Shown piece by piece: positions 8,363 to 16,425 of a stretch of 62,957 nucleotides of DNA. The stretch spans positions 1 through 62,957 of the forward strand of contig NZ_JAFA01000017.1 of NCBI RefSeq assembly GCF_000519185.1. Direction: 5' to 3'. The DNA is from Paraburkholderia nodosa DSM 21604 (lineage in GTDB: Bacteria > Pseudomonadota > Gammaproteobacteria > Burkholderiales > Burkholderiaceae). A model generated the notes under the pieces. The model saw only the letters and a list, made by a program, of their open reading frames with translations. It made no database searches and was not told the origin of the DNA. The translations under genes and the position numbers were made by a program. Position 1 is the stretch's first letter. The number at the start of each line of letters is the position of its first letter.

Positions 8363-9697
8363 TCAGGATTCGACATCGGCCAGGCTGAATATTCCGGTCT
8401 TGTCGTTATACGAAAAGATCTCGGCGTAGCGGCCCCAGGCGATCACGGCGTCGAGCGTTTCCTGCGCGGCGTCGTCGGCAAGCAGGTCCTCCAGTTCCTG
8501 TTCGAAGCGCACGCGCGGGGCGCGATGTCCGGGGCGCTCATTGAGCACCGTGCTGATCCGCGCGGCGAGCGGCACGTTGCGCAGCAGGTGTTCGGCGAAC
8601 ATCAGCTTGCGCTCCTGCGTATTGAATTCGTTGAAGGTCTTGCCCGCGTGCGTGAGCACCACGTCGCCTTCGCTGACCTCCGCAAAGCCGAGGTGCTGCA
8701 GCATTTCCGCGACAGGGAAGAGCTCGTTGATTTCCAGTTGCAGCGTTCGCGCGATTTCCGGCATGTCGGCGCGGCCGTTGTAGGGGGCGGCGGCCAGCGT
8801 TTCGATCAGGCCCGCCATCAGGTTGACCGACACGCCCGGCAGCGAACTGCCCGGCTCGAGTTCGGGCTTCGCCGGCGCGCCCGCCTGGCGTGCGGTCATC
8901 TTTGCGTAGATGTCGTCGACGAGCGTGCGGAACACCGGGTCGAGACGATTGCGCGGATGCTTGAACGGCACCGGAATTTCGGCCACCACACGGCCCGGGT
9001 TCGACGACAACACGAGAATGCGATCGCACATGAACACCGCTTCCTCGATATTGTGCGTGACGATCAGCACCGACTTGATCGGCAGGCGGCCTTGCGTCCA
9101 CAGGTCGAGCAGATCGGTGCGCAGCGTTTCGGCCGTGAGCACGTCGAGCGCGGAGAAGGGCTCGTCCATCAGCATCAGCGTGGGATCGACCACGAGCGCG
9201 CGCGCGAAGCCCACACGCTGGCGCATGCCGCCCGAAAGCTCGCGCGGATAGGCGTTTTCGAAGCCGTCCAGACCGATCAGGTCGATGGCGGCGAGCGCGC
9301 GCTTGCGCCGCTCGTGCGGGCCGACGCCGATTGCCTCCAGTCCGGCCTCGACGTTTTCCAGCACCGTGAGCCACGGGAACAGCGCGAAGGTCTGGAACAC
9401 CATCGCGACGCCTTCCGCCGGACCGCGCAGCGGCTTGCCGAGGTAGTTCACGTTGCCGCTGGTGGGCGGAATCAGGCCGGCGATGATACGCAGGAGCGTG
9501 GACTTGCCGGAGCCCGAGCGGCCCAGCAAGCCGACGATCTCGCCTTCACGCAGCGTGACGTCCACGTCGTCGAGCACCAGTTGCTCGCCCGGGTTCTTGC
9601 CGAAACCGCGGCATACGTGCTGGACGCACATCACTTCCTGGCCGATGCGGGGCCGCGTCTGCGGCATGTCGGGAGTGGTCGTTTTGAGGTTTTGCAT
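8363..9697 (-). CDS. ABC transporter ATPase with C-terminal AAA-associated domain (nitrate/sulfonate class)
   Basis: The protein has 444 residues from the ATG at 9697; a TTG five codons upstream is possible. The N-terminal 270 residues are a full ABC ATPase: Walker A GRSGSGKST, signature ELSGGMRQRVGFARAL, Walker B LMLMDEPFSALD, and H-loop VLIVTHNIEEAV. The remaining 170 residues match the AAA-associated domain found fused to some NrtD/SsuB-type subunits. These ATPases normally sit next to a permease gene with several membrane segments; here both neighbours lack one. It may work with a permease elsewhere. The tail of the gene is followed by about 240 bases of non-coding sequence. Confidence 0.88.
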   Translation of the reverse strand: MQNLKTTTPDMPQTRPRIGQEVMCVQHVCRGFGKNPGEQLVLDDVDVTLREGEIVGLLGRSGSGKSTLLRIIAGLIPPTSGNVNYLGKPLRGPAEGVAMVFQTFALFPWLTVLENVEAGLEAIGVGPHERRKRALAAIDLIGLDGFENAYPRELSGGMRQRVGFARALVVDPTLMLMDEPFSALDVLTAETLRTDLLDLWTQGRLPIKSVLIVTHNIEEAVFMCDRILVLSSNPGRVVAEIPVPFKHPRNRLDPVFRTLVDDIYAKMTARQAGAPAKPELEPGSSLPGVSVNLMAGLIETLAAAPYNGRADMPEIARTLQLEINELFPVAEMLQHLGFAEVSEGDVVLTHAGKTFNEFNTQERKLMFAEHLLRNVPLAARISTVLNERPGHRAPRVRFEQELEDLLADDAAQETLDAVIAWGRYAEIFSYNDKTGIFSLADVES

Positions 9698-9865
9698 GAG
9701 ATTGATACTCAATCAAGACGAAGGCAGGACTCGGCATACGCGTACAACAGCCGATTCGGCGAAACGAAAAGCGCGTGAAAGGGAATGTTCAACTCACGGC
9801 CACGATCAGGGAGCGCCTCGCTTTTTCAACGATGGCGAATCTTCGTGACCGGAGTTTGGCAGAAC

Positions 9866-10006
9866 TTAGGAAAGCCGGGACTTGATCCGGCGCCACAGGC
9901 CTTTCCATGGGTGACGGCGAACGGGTTCGAGCGACAGCAACGCTTCGTAGTGTGAGTGCGCCTCGTTGACATGAGGCAAATGCGACAAAAGCAGACCGAA
10001 CATCAT
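9866..10006 (-). CDS. Small ORF, 46 residues, unknown
   Basis: ATGATG at 10006-10001 (minus strand) is preceded by GGAGA with a 6-7 base spacer, an excellent ribosome site, and the frame ends at TAA 9866-9868. The protein begins MMFGLLLSHLPHVNEAHSHY and ends in a basic, tryptophan-containing tail (WKGLWRRIKSRLS). There is no signal peptide or full membrane helix. It lies about 170 bases upstream of the orphan ABC ATPase on the same strand. I do not recognise a family; the ribosome site and codon use argue that it is real. Confidence 0.55.
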   Translation of the reverse strand: MMFGLLLSHLPHVNEAHSHYEALLSLEPVRRHPWKGLWRRIKSRLS

Positions 10007-10093
10007 GATGTTTCTCCGGACGTCTGGCGTGTATGGGCGAGTGCAAAGCCCGCAGACGTTCGGTCGCCGCGCAGTCGGCGCGGTTGCATGGGT

Positions 10094-10156
10094 CTACGTG
10101 CTTTCCTCGGACAAGCTTGAAGGCAAGCGGTAAGGGCAACTGTCACTGTCGGGCAT
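10094..10156 (-). CDS. Possible 20-residue leader peptide
   Basis: ATG at 10156 is preceded by AGGAGC five bases upstream; the frame stops with TAG at 10094-10096. The peptide is Ser-rich. The next 75 bases contain a hairpin (CGTCTG at 10021-10026 with CAGACG at 10053-10058, and an inner GGGC/GCCC stem) just before the 46-residue small ORF on the same strand. The arrangement resembles an upstream regulatory ORF, but nothing else supports it. Confidence 0.25.
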   Translation of the reverse strand: MPDSDSCPYRLPSSLSEEST

Positions 10157-10607
10157 GTCGGCTCCTGTTCATGCTGGGCGCACGCCAGCGCCCCGGCGCA
10201 AAGCGGGTTACAGGCGAACGGCGGCCGCGAGCGCAAGCGCTCGCCGGGTCGCGCCAAGGCGAACGCGTGCGGAGCCCGCGTCGGCATGGCGCTATGGTTT
10301 GGGGTGCACGAAGGAAGATTGCTACGGCGCGCACCGTCTGCCTGCTGGCAGGACGGCGGCTCGGGAAAGGGAGCGGATGTCCTGCCGGTCAGGCAGCGAA
10401 ACGGTTCGAAGATCGACTACTACTACTGTCCAAGGCATCGGCCCCATTGAGAAGACGGGCGAATTCTAGTCTCGGTAAAAACACTAAGTCAACCAAAATT
10501 GCTAAGCAGAGCAGAGATTCAATTCTGAAGGTTGAAGAAACGCCGTTGAAAGAAATTGGAGTCTGCGGGGCTGTCGCTGGCCGGCCTCGTGTTTATGCTT
10601 TTTTTAC
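10157..10607. other. Gene-poor stretch
   Basis: No protein family, RNA gene or repeat is recognised here. The left half is GC-rich, with many short overlapping open frames that look like shadows. From about 10460 the sequence turns markedly AT-richer (GTAAAAACACTAAGTCAACC and following), leading into the promoter at 10608. Confidence 0.5.
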
Positions 10608-10637
10608 TTGCTTTTTTATCTGCGTGCCCAATACAAT
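10608..10637 (+). promoter_or_regulatory. Putative sigma-70 promoter for the leader/OprB region
   Basis: TTGCTT at 10608-10613 and TACAAT at 10632-10637 are separated by 18 bases in a T-rich context, giving a predicted transcript start near 10644. Downstream come a leader ORF, two hairpins, a small membrane ORF and the OprB-type porin. Confidence 0.45.
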
Positions 10638-10665
10638 CCGCCCCGTCATAGCAAAGGAGTCCTCC

Positions 10666-10731
10666 GTGGACGCATGTTCTAGCAGTGGAAGTCCGATGCC
10701 GGCCAGCGCCGGCAGCACAACCGCGAGATAG
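10666..10731 (+). CDS. Putative 21-residue leader peptide
   Basis: GTG at 10666 is preceded by AAAGGAG with a 6-base spacer and stops with TAG at 10729-10731. The product is rich in Ser, Ala and Gly (starts MDACSSSGSPMP). Its coding sequence contains the self-complementary GCCGGCCAGCGCCGGC at about 10698-10713, and two further hairpins follow. It starts about 20 bases after the predicted transcript start, as expected for a cis-acting leader ORF. No known leader family is recognised. Confidence 0.4.
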   Translation: MDACSSSGSPMPASAGSTTAR

Positions 10732-10754
10732 TCGCCGCAGGTTCACTCCTTCGC

Positions 10755-10823
10755 CGCTAACTCGCTTACGCCGGGTTAGCGCGCTTCGTTACCGACTGGT
10801 CTCAGTCGCCTTTGCGACCAGTC
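10755..10823 (+). other. Two tandem hairpins in the 5' leader RNA
   Basis: The first stem pairs CGCTAAC (10755-10761) with GTTAGCG (10775-10781). The second pairs GACTGGTC (10794-10801) with GACCAGTC (10816-10823) and can alternatively fold with an inner TCGC/GCGA stem. They lie between the leader peptide and the small membrane ORF. They could form an attenuator or an unrecognised riboswitch. Neither is followed by a T-tract. Confidence 0.4.
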
Positions 10824-10929
10824 TCTCAGCAGCACGCTCCCTCTGATTGATTGCCATTTGCAAGCTTGCTTGCAGAAATGGCTGCGCTTTCGCATTTCGT
10901 CCGCTTATCGCAGCGGCCAACGCGGAGGG

Positions 10930-11292
10930 ATGATGTTCGTCTTTCTCTTTCCTGTCTTTCAACTGCGCGCGTTGCGGGCTGTCTGCCGTCGCGCACGGGT
11001 TCTGGTGGCTGCAGCGGCGCTCGCCTGCCTGCACGGCTTCGCTTTCGCGGCTGCGGTTCGCGCCACGCCCGCCGGCGTGCGCCGCCGTTCGATGCACCTC
11101 GCACGCCGCGCGGCGCAGATGGCGGCACGCGGCGCGCTGCGCACCGTTCACGCGGGGCATCCGCTCACGCCCACGGGTTACGTGCTTCTCGGCGCGACCG
11201 TAGCGGCAGCCGCGCTGGTTTCGCTGCTGTGCGCGTCCGCGTCCGACACTGAGCCGGAGCATCCTTTATGGCCGCGTTTGCGCTTCGCGTAG
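10930..11292 (+). CDS. Possible small membrane protein
   Basis: The 120-residue frame begins with ATGATG right after GGAGGG (10924-10929). That places the ribosome site unusually close to either ATG, so the exact start is uncertain. Two hydrophobic stretches are visible: about residues 28-45 (VLVAAAALACLHGFAFAAAV) and about 88-106 (YVLLGATVAAAALVSLLCAS), separated by an Arg-rich, basic region. I know no family for it. It sits between the structured leader and the OprB-like porin. The high GC means an accidental open frame cannot be excluded. Confidence 0.4.
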   Translation: MMFVFLFPVFQLRALRAVCRRARVLVAAAALACLHGFAFAAAVRATPAGVRRRSMHLARRAAQMAARGALRTVHAGHPLTPTGYVLLGATVAAAALVSLLCASASDTEPEHPLWPRLRFA

Positions 11293-11390
11293 AAAACCTG
11301 CGCGCCGGACACAGTTTCATCAAGCTTCGCAGGCACGCTCTGCGTTGAATAGCGGACTCGTCCGCAACTTACTACAGCCCCACAAATACT

Positions 11391-12872
11391 ATGAAGAAAA
11401 TCCTCAAGAGCAGGCTGCTCGGTTCGCGCGGCCCCATTACGCTGAGCGCTGTCCTCTCGCTGGGCGTCGTGCCTGCCGCCTTCGCGCAGACCAGCGGCGA
11501 AAATGCGCCCGCTCAACCGGCTTCGCCTGCCTCACCGGCTTCGTCATCCGGCGCAGCGGATCAGCAACAAGCGCCCGCTGCCGATCAGAACGCAGCCGCG
11601 CCCACGGGCCTTTGGGAACGCTCGAACCTCTTTGGCGATATGGGCGGCTTGCGGCCCTGGCTCGCGCAGTACGGCTTGTCGTTCGGCCTGCAGGAAACCA
11701 GTGAATACATGGGCAACGTGAGCGGCGGAACGAGTCGCGGAGGCGCCTATCAAGGCGTCACCGAATTCAGCCTCGGCATGGACACGCAGAAGGCGTTCGG
11801 TTTGCCTGGCGGCATCTTCAATGTGTCCGGCTTCCAGATTCACGGCACGAGCCTGACTGCGCGCAACCTGCAAACGCTGCAGAACGCGAGCGGCATCGAG
11901 GCCGATGCCTCGACCCGCCTGTGGGAGTTGTGGTACCAGCAGACGCTGCCCGGCGGCAAGGTCGACGTCAAGGTCGGTCAGCAAAGCCTCGACCAGGAGT
12001 TCATGGTCAGCCAGTACGCGAATACGTTCATGAACGCGACGTTCGGCTGGTCGGCGCTGCCGTCCGTCGATCTGCCTGCGGGCGGCCCCGCGTATCCGCT
12101 TTCGTCGCTCGGCGTGCGCGTGCGCGCTACGCCTACGGACGCGATTACCGTGCTCGGCGGCGTATTCGACGGCAACCCGGCGCCGGGCGAGGGCGACCCG
12201 CAAAAGCTCAACGCGAGCGGCACGAATTTCAACCTGGGCAACGGGGCTCTGGTGATCGGCGAAATTCAATATGCAATCAATCAGCCGCCCGCCAATAATT
12301 CGGATCCCAAACCAAGCGGAATGCCTGGCACCTACAAGCTTGGCTTCTGGTACAACAGCAACCGTTTCGCCGATCCGGCAACGGGCGTGACGGGCGTGGG
12401 CGGCCCGGTTAGCCATCGTGGCAACTACAGCATCTATGCCGTGGCGGACCAGATGGTGTGGCGTCCGAGCGCCGATAGTCCGCAGTCGGTGGGGGTGTTC
12501 GCGCGCGTGATGGGCGCACCCGGCGACCGCAACCTGGTGGACCTCGGGGTCAACGCGGGCGTGACGCTCAAGGCGCCGTTCAAGGGACGCGACAACGACG
12601 TGGCCGGCCTGGCGGTTGGCTACGCGCACATCGGCTCGCATGCGCAGGACTACGCGAGCGCCCAGGCGATCTCGACGCCCGGCTACCCGTCGCGCAGCGC
12701 CGAGACGGTTCTGGAAGCGACTTACCAGTATCAGATCGCGCCGTGGTGGCAATTGCAGGCGGACTTTCAGTACTTCTTCCGGCCGGCCGGCGGCATCCCG
12801 GACCCGCAGAATCCGTCGCGGCGGATTGGCGACGAGGCGGTGCTCGGCCTGCGTACGACAGTCGCGTTCTGA
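11391..12872 (+). CDS. Carbohydrate-selective porin, OprB family
   Basis: The 493-residue protein has a signal peptide ending AAFAQ, then a Pro/Ala/Ser/Gln-rich linker (about 30-65), then the OprB beta-barrel. Family features include LWERSNLFGDMGGLRPWLA, GLQETSEYMGN and FNVSGFQIHGTSLTARNL, with a C-terminal aromatic residue (TTVAF) for barrel assembly. OprB porins admit glucose and other sugars through the outer membrane. It has no sugar ABC transporter next to it. The gene is monocistronic: a 13-bp hairpin follows 11 bases after the stop, and a structured leader region lies upstream. Confidence 0.9.
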   Translation: MKKILKSRLLGSRGPITLSAVLSLGVVPAAFAQTSGENAPAQPASPASPASSSGAADQQQAPAADQNAAAPTGLWERSNLFGDMGGLRPWLAQYGLSFGLQETSEYMGNVSGGTSRGGAYQGVTEFSLGMDTQKAFGLPGGIFNVSGFQIHGTSLTARNLQTLQNASGIEADASTRLWELWYQQTLPGGKVDVKVGQQSLDQEFMVSQYANTFMNATFGWSALPSVDLPAGGPAYPLSSLGVRVRATPTDAITVLGGVFDGNPAPGEGDPQKLNASGTNFNLGNGALVIGEIQYAINQPPANNSDPKPSGMPGTYKLGFWYNSNRFADPATGVTGVGGPVSHRGNYSIYAVADQMVWRPSADSPQSVGVFARVMGAPGDRNLVDLGVNAGVTLKAPFKGRDNDVAGLAVGYAHIGSHAQDYASAQAISTPGYPSRSAETVLEATYQYQIAPWWQLQADFQYFFRPAGGIPDPQNPSRRIGDEAVLGLRTTVAF

Positions 12873-12883
12873 TTGGAAAACGC

Positions 12884-12917
12884 CGTTCCTGCCGCCGGAT
12901 TGGCGGCGGCAGGAACG
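12884..12917 (+). terminator. Hairpin terminator after the OprB porin gene
   Basis: CGTTCCTGCCGCC at 12884-12896 pairs perfectly with GGCGGCAGGAACG at 12905-12917 around an 8-base loop. It lies 11 bases past the porin stop. No T-tract follows. Confidence 0.65.
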
Positions 12918-13074
12918 TGCAGGATGACGAAATGCTGCGTTACGCATATGAAGAGACGAGCGAAAGACGAGGGAAGACCCCGATTGGTCGGACTTGCGAT
13001 TGATCTAGACTCCAGTGGCGAGTGCTGCGCAGCTTTTCGATGCGGCACCAGTTTCCAAACGCAGATTTCGTTCC

Positions 13075-13593
13075 ATGAAGCATCCGATCCAGGGATGGCT
13101 TTTGGGTGTCTCTCTTCTGGCGCTTGCCAGCGTCTCGGCGGCCGAACCCGCCAAGGCGGCGCACACCCAGAAGCCTGTCCAGAAGCACGTCCAAAAGCAC
13201 GTCCAGAAGGACGCGAGGGGCCACGCCCCGAAACACGCCGTTGCGGCCGCACCAGCGCCGGCGGCGGCGCCATCCGTCTCTTTGCCCGCCATTGCGAAGC
13301 GCTTCGAGTACCAGTCGCCGTTTGAACGGCAGTACGACGCGCATCTGGCGAAAACCACCGCCGCAACGCCTGGCATTCCGGACGATACCGACGCCACGCT
13401 CGATCCGGGCGCGAGCGGGACGCGCACGCCGGGCGCTCAGGTCGACAGCAATGGCGTGCCGAACCAGGCGCTTCATCCGCAAACGCCGCCGCTCGTCACC
13501 GTCGGCGACTGGGATCTCTCGGCCGACGCGCATCTGCCGTTGACGCGCTCGCATGACACCGGTGCGGCGATTAGTGCCCGGCGCGGCTTCTAG
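13075..13593 (+). CDS. Secreted protein of unknown function with Lys/His repeats
   Basis: The 172-residue protein starts at ATG 13075; upstream in-frame codons exist, but the signal peptide (MKHPIQGWLLGVSLLALASVSA) begins here. The mature N-terminus has a threefold VQKH-type repeat rich in Lys, Gln and His, then an Ala/Pro linker, then an acidic, Pro/Gly-rich tail with GDWDLSADAHLPLTRSHDTG. No domain is recognised. The composition suggests an extended periplasmic or surface-attached protein. Confidence 0.65.
   Translation: MKHPIQGWLLGVSLLALASVSAAEPAKAAHTQKPVQKHVQKHVQKDARGHAPKHAVAAAPAPAAAPSVSLPAIAKRFEYQSPFERQYDAHLAKTTAATPGIPDDTDATLDPGASGTRTPGAQVDSNGVPNQALHPQTPPLVTVGDWDLSADAHLPLTRSHDTGAAISARRGF
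13177..13212 (+). repeat. Three 12-bp tandem repeats coding for VQKH
   Basis: GTCCAGAAGCAC (13177-13188), GTCCAAAAGCAC (13189-13200) and GTCCAGAAGGAC (13201-13212) are in frame inside the secreted protein gene. The copy number could vary between strains by slippage. Confidence 0.8.
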
Positions 13594-13750
13594 AACGAAA
13601 ATCCCCCTGTCACCCGCTTCCTTACCGCCGCGAGGTAATTGGTAAGGCATTGCCGTTGTGACACGTTGCTCCCGGGAATGCGAATGAGGCGAGTCAGTAA
13701 GCTGACAAGCTCAACTACCGCAAAAAAGATCCTCCCCGGACCCACGCCCC

Positions 13751-13948
13751 ATGTCACAACGACGCCCAACCTGTTCGCGCATCCTGGGTCAGCTCCTGCT
13801 CCCCGTGCTGCTCAGCTCGACGCTGATGCTGCAGGGCTGCGCGACGACCGCGGAAAATCTTGCCCTGGGTTTCGGTATCGGCTCGGTCGGTACCATCTCC
13901 GCCCTGGGTTGCCTGCTCGCCTGCCAGATGAACGACGCGCGCTGGTAA
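13751..13948 (+). CDS. Small lipoprotein, unknown function
   Basis: The 65-residue protein has a basic N-terminus, a hydrophobic stretch (ILGQLLLPVLLSSTLML) and lipobox LQGC with the acylated Cys at residue 29. The mature part is only about 37 residues, glycine-rich, with two more Cys (GCLLACQMN) that could pair. It looks like an outer-membrane-anchored small lipoprotein. It is convergent with the Gln/Tyr-rich protein gene, 7 bases away. Confidence 0.7.
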   Translation: MSQRRPTCSRILGQLLLPVLLSSTLMLQGCATTAENLALGFGIGSVGTISALGCLLACQMNDARW

Positions 13949-13955
13949 CCGGCGC

Positions 13956-14975
13956 TCAGTAGTACATCCAGCGCCCGTACTGCGGCGACCAGTACACCCA
14001 GCGCGCCGGCGGTTGCTGGTACTGCGCGCCCCACGGTGCGGGCGGCGGGTAGTAAGCGGGCCGGGGCTGCGCGTACATGGGCTGCTGCTGCGGGTATTGC
14101 TGCTGGGCGTATTGCTGCGCATACACCGGTTGCTGCTGCGCATAGGCGGGCGGCTGCGCGTAGGCCGGCCGCTGCTGTGCATACGCCGGCTGCTGGGCAT
14201 AGCCAGACGGCTGGGGCGGCGGCGCGTATTGCTGGGCTTGCGGTGGGATCTGTTGCTGGACCCGTGGCTGCGCCGGTTGGTAGTAGGGTTGGGCGTAACC
14301 CTGGCCCTGCGTCGAGTAGATCTGCGCGGAGCGCGGCGGCTCCGGTTCGTCGACGGTTTCGTCGTTCGCCAGCGACTCCGGCGGCGCGACGTCGTCCTGC
14401 GCGGGCGGCGTTGCCGCAACGGCGCGATGGTTCGCGCTCGCCTGCGCGTAGGCGTGCGGCTGCGCTTGCGGTTGCCGCGCGGCCGCAGCCGGCGCAGCGT
14501 CGGCGGCTTTCGCAACGGTGGCGCGCGCGTTCGTCTGCCCGGGAGCCGGCGCTGCCGCTGCGGCCGGCGCCGCGGCAGTGGAATCCTGGACGTCTTGCGC
14601 CTCTTGAGTCTCCTGCGCGCTTTGTTCGCTTTGCGCGCCTTGCGCATCCGCGAGCGGCTTGACCACGACCGGCACGGTCATGACCGTCGAGACCTCGCCC
14701 GCGTCGCTATACGTGTGCTTGATGTCGAGGATGGGCTTCTGCGCCGCCGCGCCCGCTGCCTTCTTCGCAGGCGCCGTAGCAGGCGCAGCGGCGGGAGCCG
14801 CCGCCTGCGCCATCTCCTCCCTGGCTGCCTTGTAACCCCGGTCATAGGCCGCCTGGACTTCGCGGTCCTGCGCCGCGGCGTCGTCTTCCTTGCTATAGGC
14901 GTGGGACGCTGCCGATACTGCGCAGCCCGTTGCAAGCAATGCGATGGCCGTCGCGTGCCGTGCGGTCGTGTCCAT
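13956..14975 (-). CDS. Secreted low-complexity Pro/Gln/Tyr/Ala-rich protein
   Basis: The protein has 339 residues from ATG 14975; an ATG at 15011 is in frame but lacks a ribosome site. A signal peptide ends near AASHAYS. A charged segment follows (QAAYDRGYKAAREEMA), then a short folded-looking block (PILDIKHTYSDAGEVSTVMTVPVVVKPL), a long Ala/Gln/Pro linker and a C-terminal half built from PAYAQQ/PVYAQQ-type repeats. It ends in an aromatic block, RWVYWSPQYGRWMYY. The repeats and terminal aromatics suggest a fibrous or surface-interacting protein. No family is recognised. Confidence 0.65.
   Translation of the reverse strand: MDTTARHATAIALLATGCAVSAASHAYSKEDDAAAQDREVQAAYDRGYKAAREEMAQAAAPAAAPATAPAKKAAGAAAQKPILDIKHTYSDAGEVSTVMTVPVVVKPLADAQGAQSEQSAQETQEAQDVQDSTAAAPAAAAAPAPGQTNARATVAKAADAAPAAAARQPQAQPHAYAQASANHRAVAATPPAQDDVAPPESLANDETVDEPEPPRSAQIYSTQGQGYAQPYYQPAQPRVQQQIPPQAQQYAPPPQPSGYAQQPAYAQQRPAYAQPPAYAQQQPVYAQQYAQQQYPQQQPMYAQPRPAYYPPPAPWGAQYQQPPARWVYWSPQYGRWMYY
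14080..14225 (-). repeat. In-frame degenerate repeat coding for YAQQ/YAQP units
   Basis: The DNA contains about nine near-copies of a 12-18 bp unit (plus-strand TGCTGCGCATA and variants) that translate as YAQQ, YAQP or YAQQR. The whole stretch is a candidate for slippage-driven length variation. Confidence 0.7.
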
Positions 14976-15078
14976 GGAGGGACCTCTAATTCTGCTTTTC
15001 GATGACTTCATCGTACTACGCGGCTTGTGACATTCAAGCGGCGGGAAACCCCCTGGGTATGCAGCCGAACGCAAGCGC

Positions 15079-15944
15079 TCAACCCGGCGACGCTTGCCCC
15101 AGCAACCACTCCCGGAATGCGGCCAGGCGGCTCTGCCTGATGTCGATCGTGCGGCACGAAACGAAATGCGTTTCGCGTAAAAAGCGGGTGAAGCGGTCGG
15201 CGCCTGGCGCCACCAGATCGCCGCGCGCAAGCTCGCGCTCGGCGAGGCGGGTACTTTCGAGCACGACGCCCATGCCGTCGGCCGCCGCCGAAATCGCGAG
15301 CGCCGCACGATCGAACGAGGGCCGAGGCCGGTCGGTCAACGGCAGGCCGTTCGCGGCGAACCAGTCGCGCCAGGTCACGCGGCTCAATGGGCTGTCGATC
15401 AGCGTGGCCTCCTGCATCAATGCTTCTATCGAGCCCGCGCTCGCCAGCAATGCGGGCGAGCACATCGGCACGAGCGGTTCGACGCCGAGCGCCACCGTCT
15501 CCACGCCCGGCCGCTCGAGCGCGCCGCCGTACGAAATCGCCACGTCGATTTCCTGAGCGCGCGTGAGGTCAAGCGGCTCCGGTCCGGTGGAAAGCCGCAG
15601 CGTGATGTTGGGGTGATGGCGCGCGAAGTCGGCGAGCCTGGGCCCGAGCCATTTCACGGCGAAACTCGGTGCGCTGTATACGGCGAGCACCTGCGCTTGG
15701 GGCGCAAGCGAGACTTCGGTGCAGGCCGACTCGATGACGTCGAAAACGCGGCTCAGGCTGTCGAGTAGACGCAGCGCCTCGGGGGTCGGATCGATGCGGC
15801 GATATTGCGCCGGATGAAGAGCGGTCGCCCGAAATACGCCTCGAGTTCCTTGACCTGATGGCTGATCGCCGCGAGCGCGAAGCTCTGGAGCCGTGCCGCG
15901 GCTTCAAACGCGCGCAGCAGCACAAAATTCGGAATTTTGCGCAC
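15079..15944 (-). pseudogene. LysR-family regulator, frameshifted and with a damaged HTH
   Basis: The N-terminal part reads from GTG 15944 (MRKIPNFVLLRAFEAAARLQ) and ends in a premature stop at 15753. The substrate-binding domain continues in another frame to 15079 (VYSAPSFAVKWLGPRLADF, then a normal C-terminus). A frameshift near 15800-15806 separates them: reading CGCCGCATCGATCCGACC one frame over restores a family-like IDPTPEALRLLDSL. In addition FALAA runs directly into ISHQVKELE; relatives have about nine more residues there, the recognition part of the helix-turn-helix. So the gene has both an in-frame deletion of about 27 bp and a frameshift and should not make a DNA-binding protein. 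Confidence 0.8.
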
Positions 15945-16121
15945 GTTCGACCCCGAGATAGGTGAATGCGGCTCATGTTTTCATGAACATCCATCGTTTG
16001 TCGCGCGCGAATCATGCCGAGCACAGGCAGCACCTGAAGGCGCGGCTCGTCGCCGCGTGCCGCGCGTTCGCGTTGCAGGGCTTCGGCTACGGCTACGGCT
16101 TCGTGGGGCACCTCACCGTGG

Positions 16122-16425
16122 GTCGGCGCGCGCATCTGGATCGCGCGGGAGATGATCACGTGGGCGATCATCTCCGGGCTCATGATGTTCGCGAAGACCG
16201 CCGCCATGTTCTACACGCTGCGCTTTCTGCTGAGTCTCGCGGAAGCGGGGCTCTCCCCCGGCGTGACCCTGTACCTAACCTACTGGTTTCCCCCCGAGCG
16301 CCGCGGCAAGATCATCGCGCTCTTCATGACCGGCGTTCCCATTTCGGGCGTGCTCGGCGGCCCGTTCTCGGGCTGGATCCTGCATTCGATGAGCGGCACG
16401 CACGGGCTGGTGGGCTCGGTGCTCG
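16122..16425 (+). pseudogene. Fragment of an MFS anion transporter
   Basis: About 100 codons match the helix 3-5 region of ACS-family (tartrate/hydroxyphenylacetate-type) transporters: ARIWIAREMITWAIISGLMM, FYTLRFLLSLAEAGLSPG and YLTYWFPPERRGKIIALFMTG. The frame upstream has no start region or helix 1, and homology stops abruptly after GTHGLVG near 16420. It lies next to the broken LysR gene, which was probably its regulator. Both ends are lost, so it is a dead remnant. Confidence 0.75.

Noticed and set aside
10608..10930. A known riboswitch such as the yybP-ykoY manganese or a glycine type
   Set aside because: The conserved core motifs of those classes (for example GGGGAGUAG) are not seen; only generic hairpins and a leader ORF are present.
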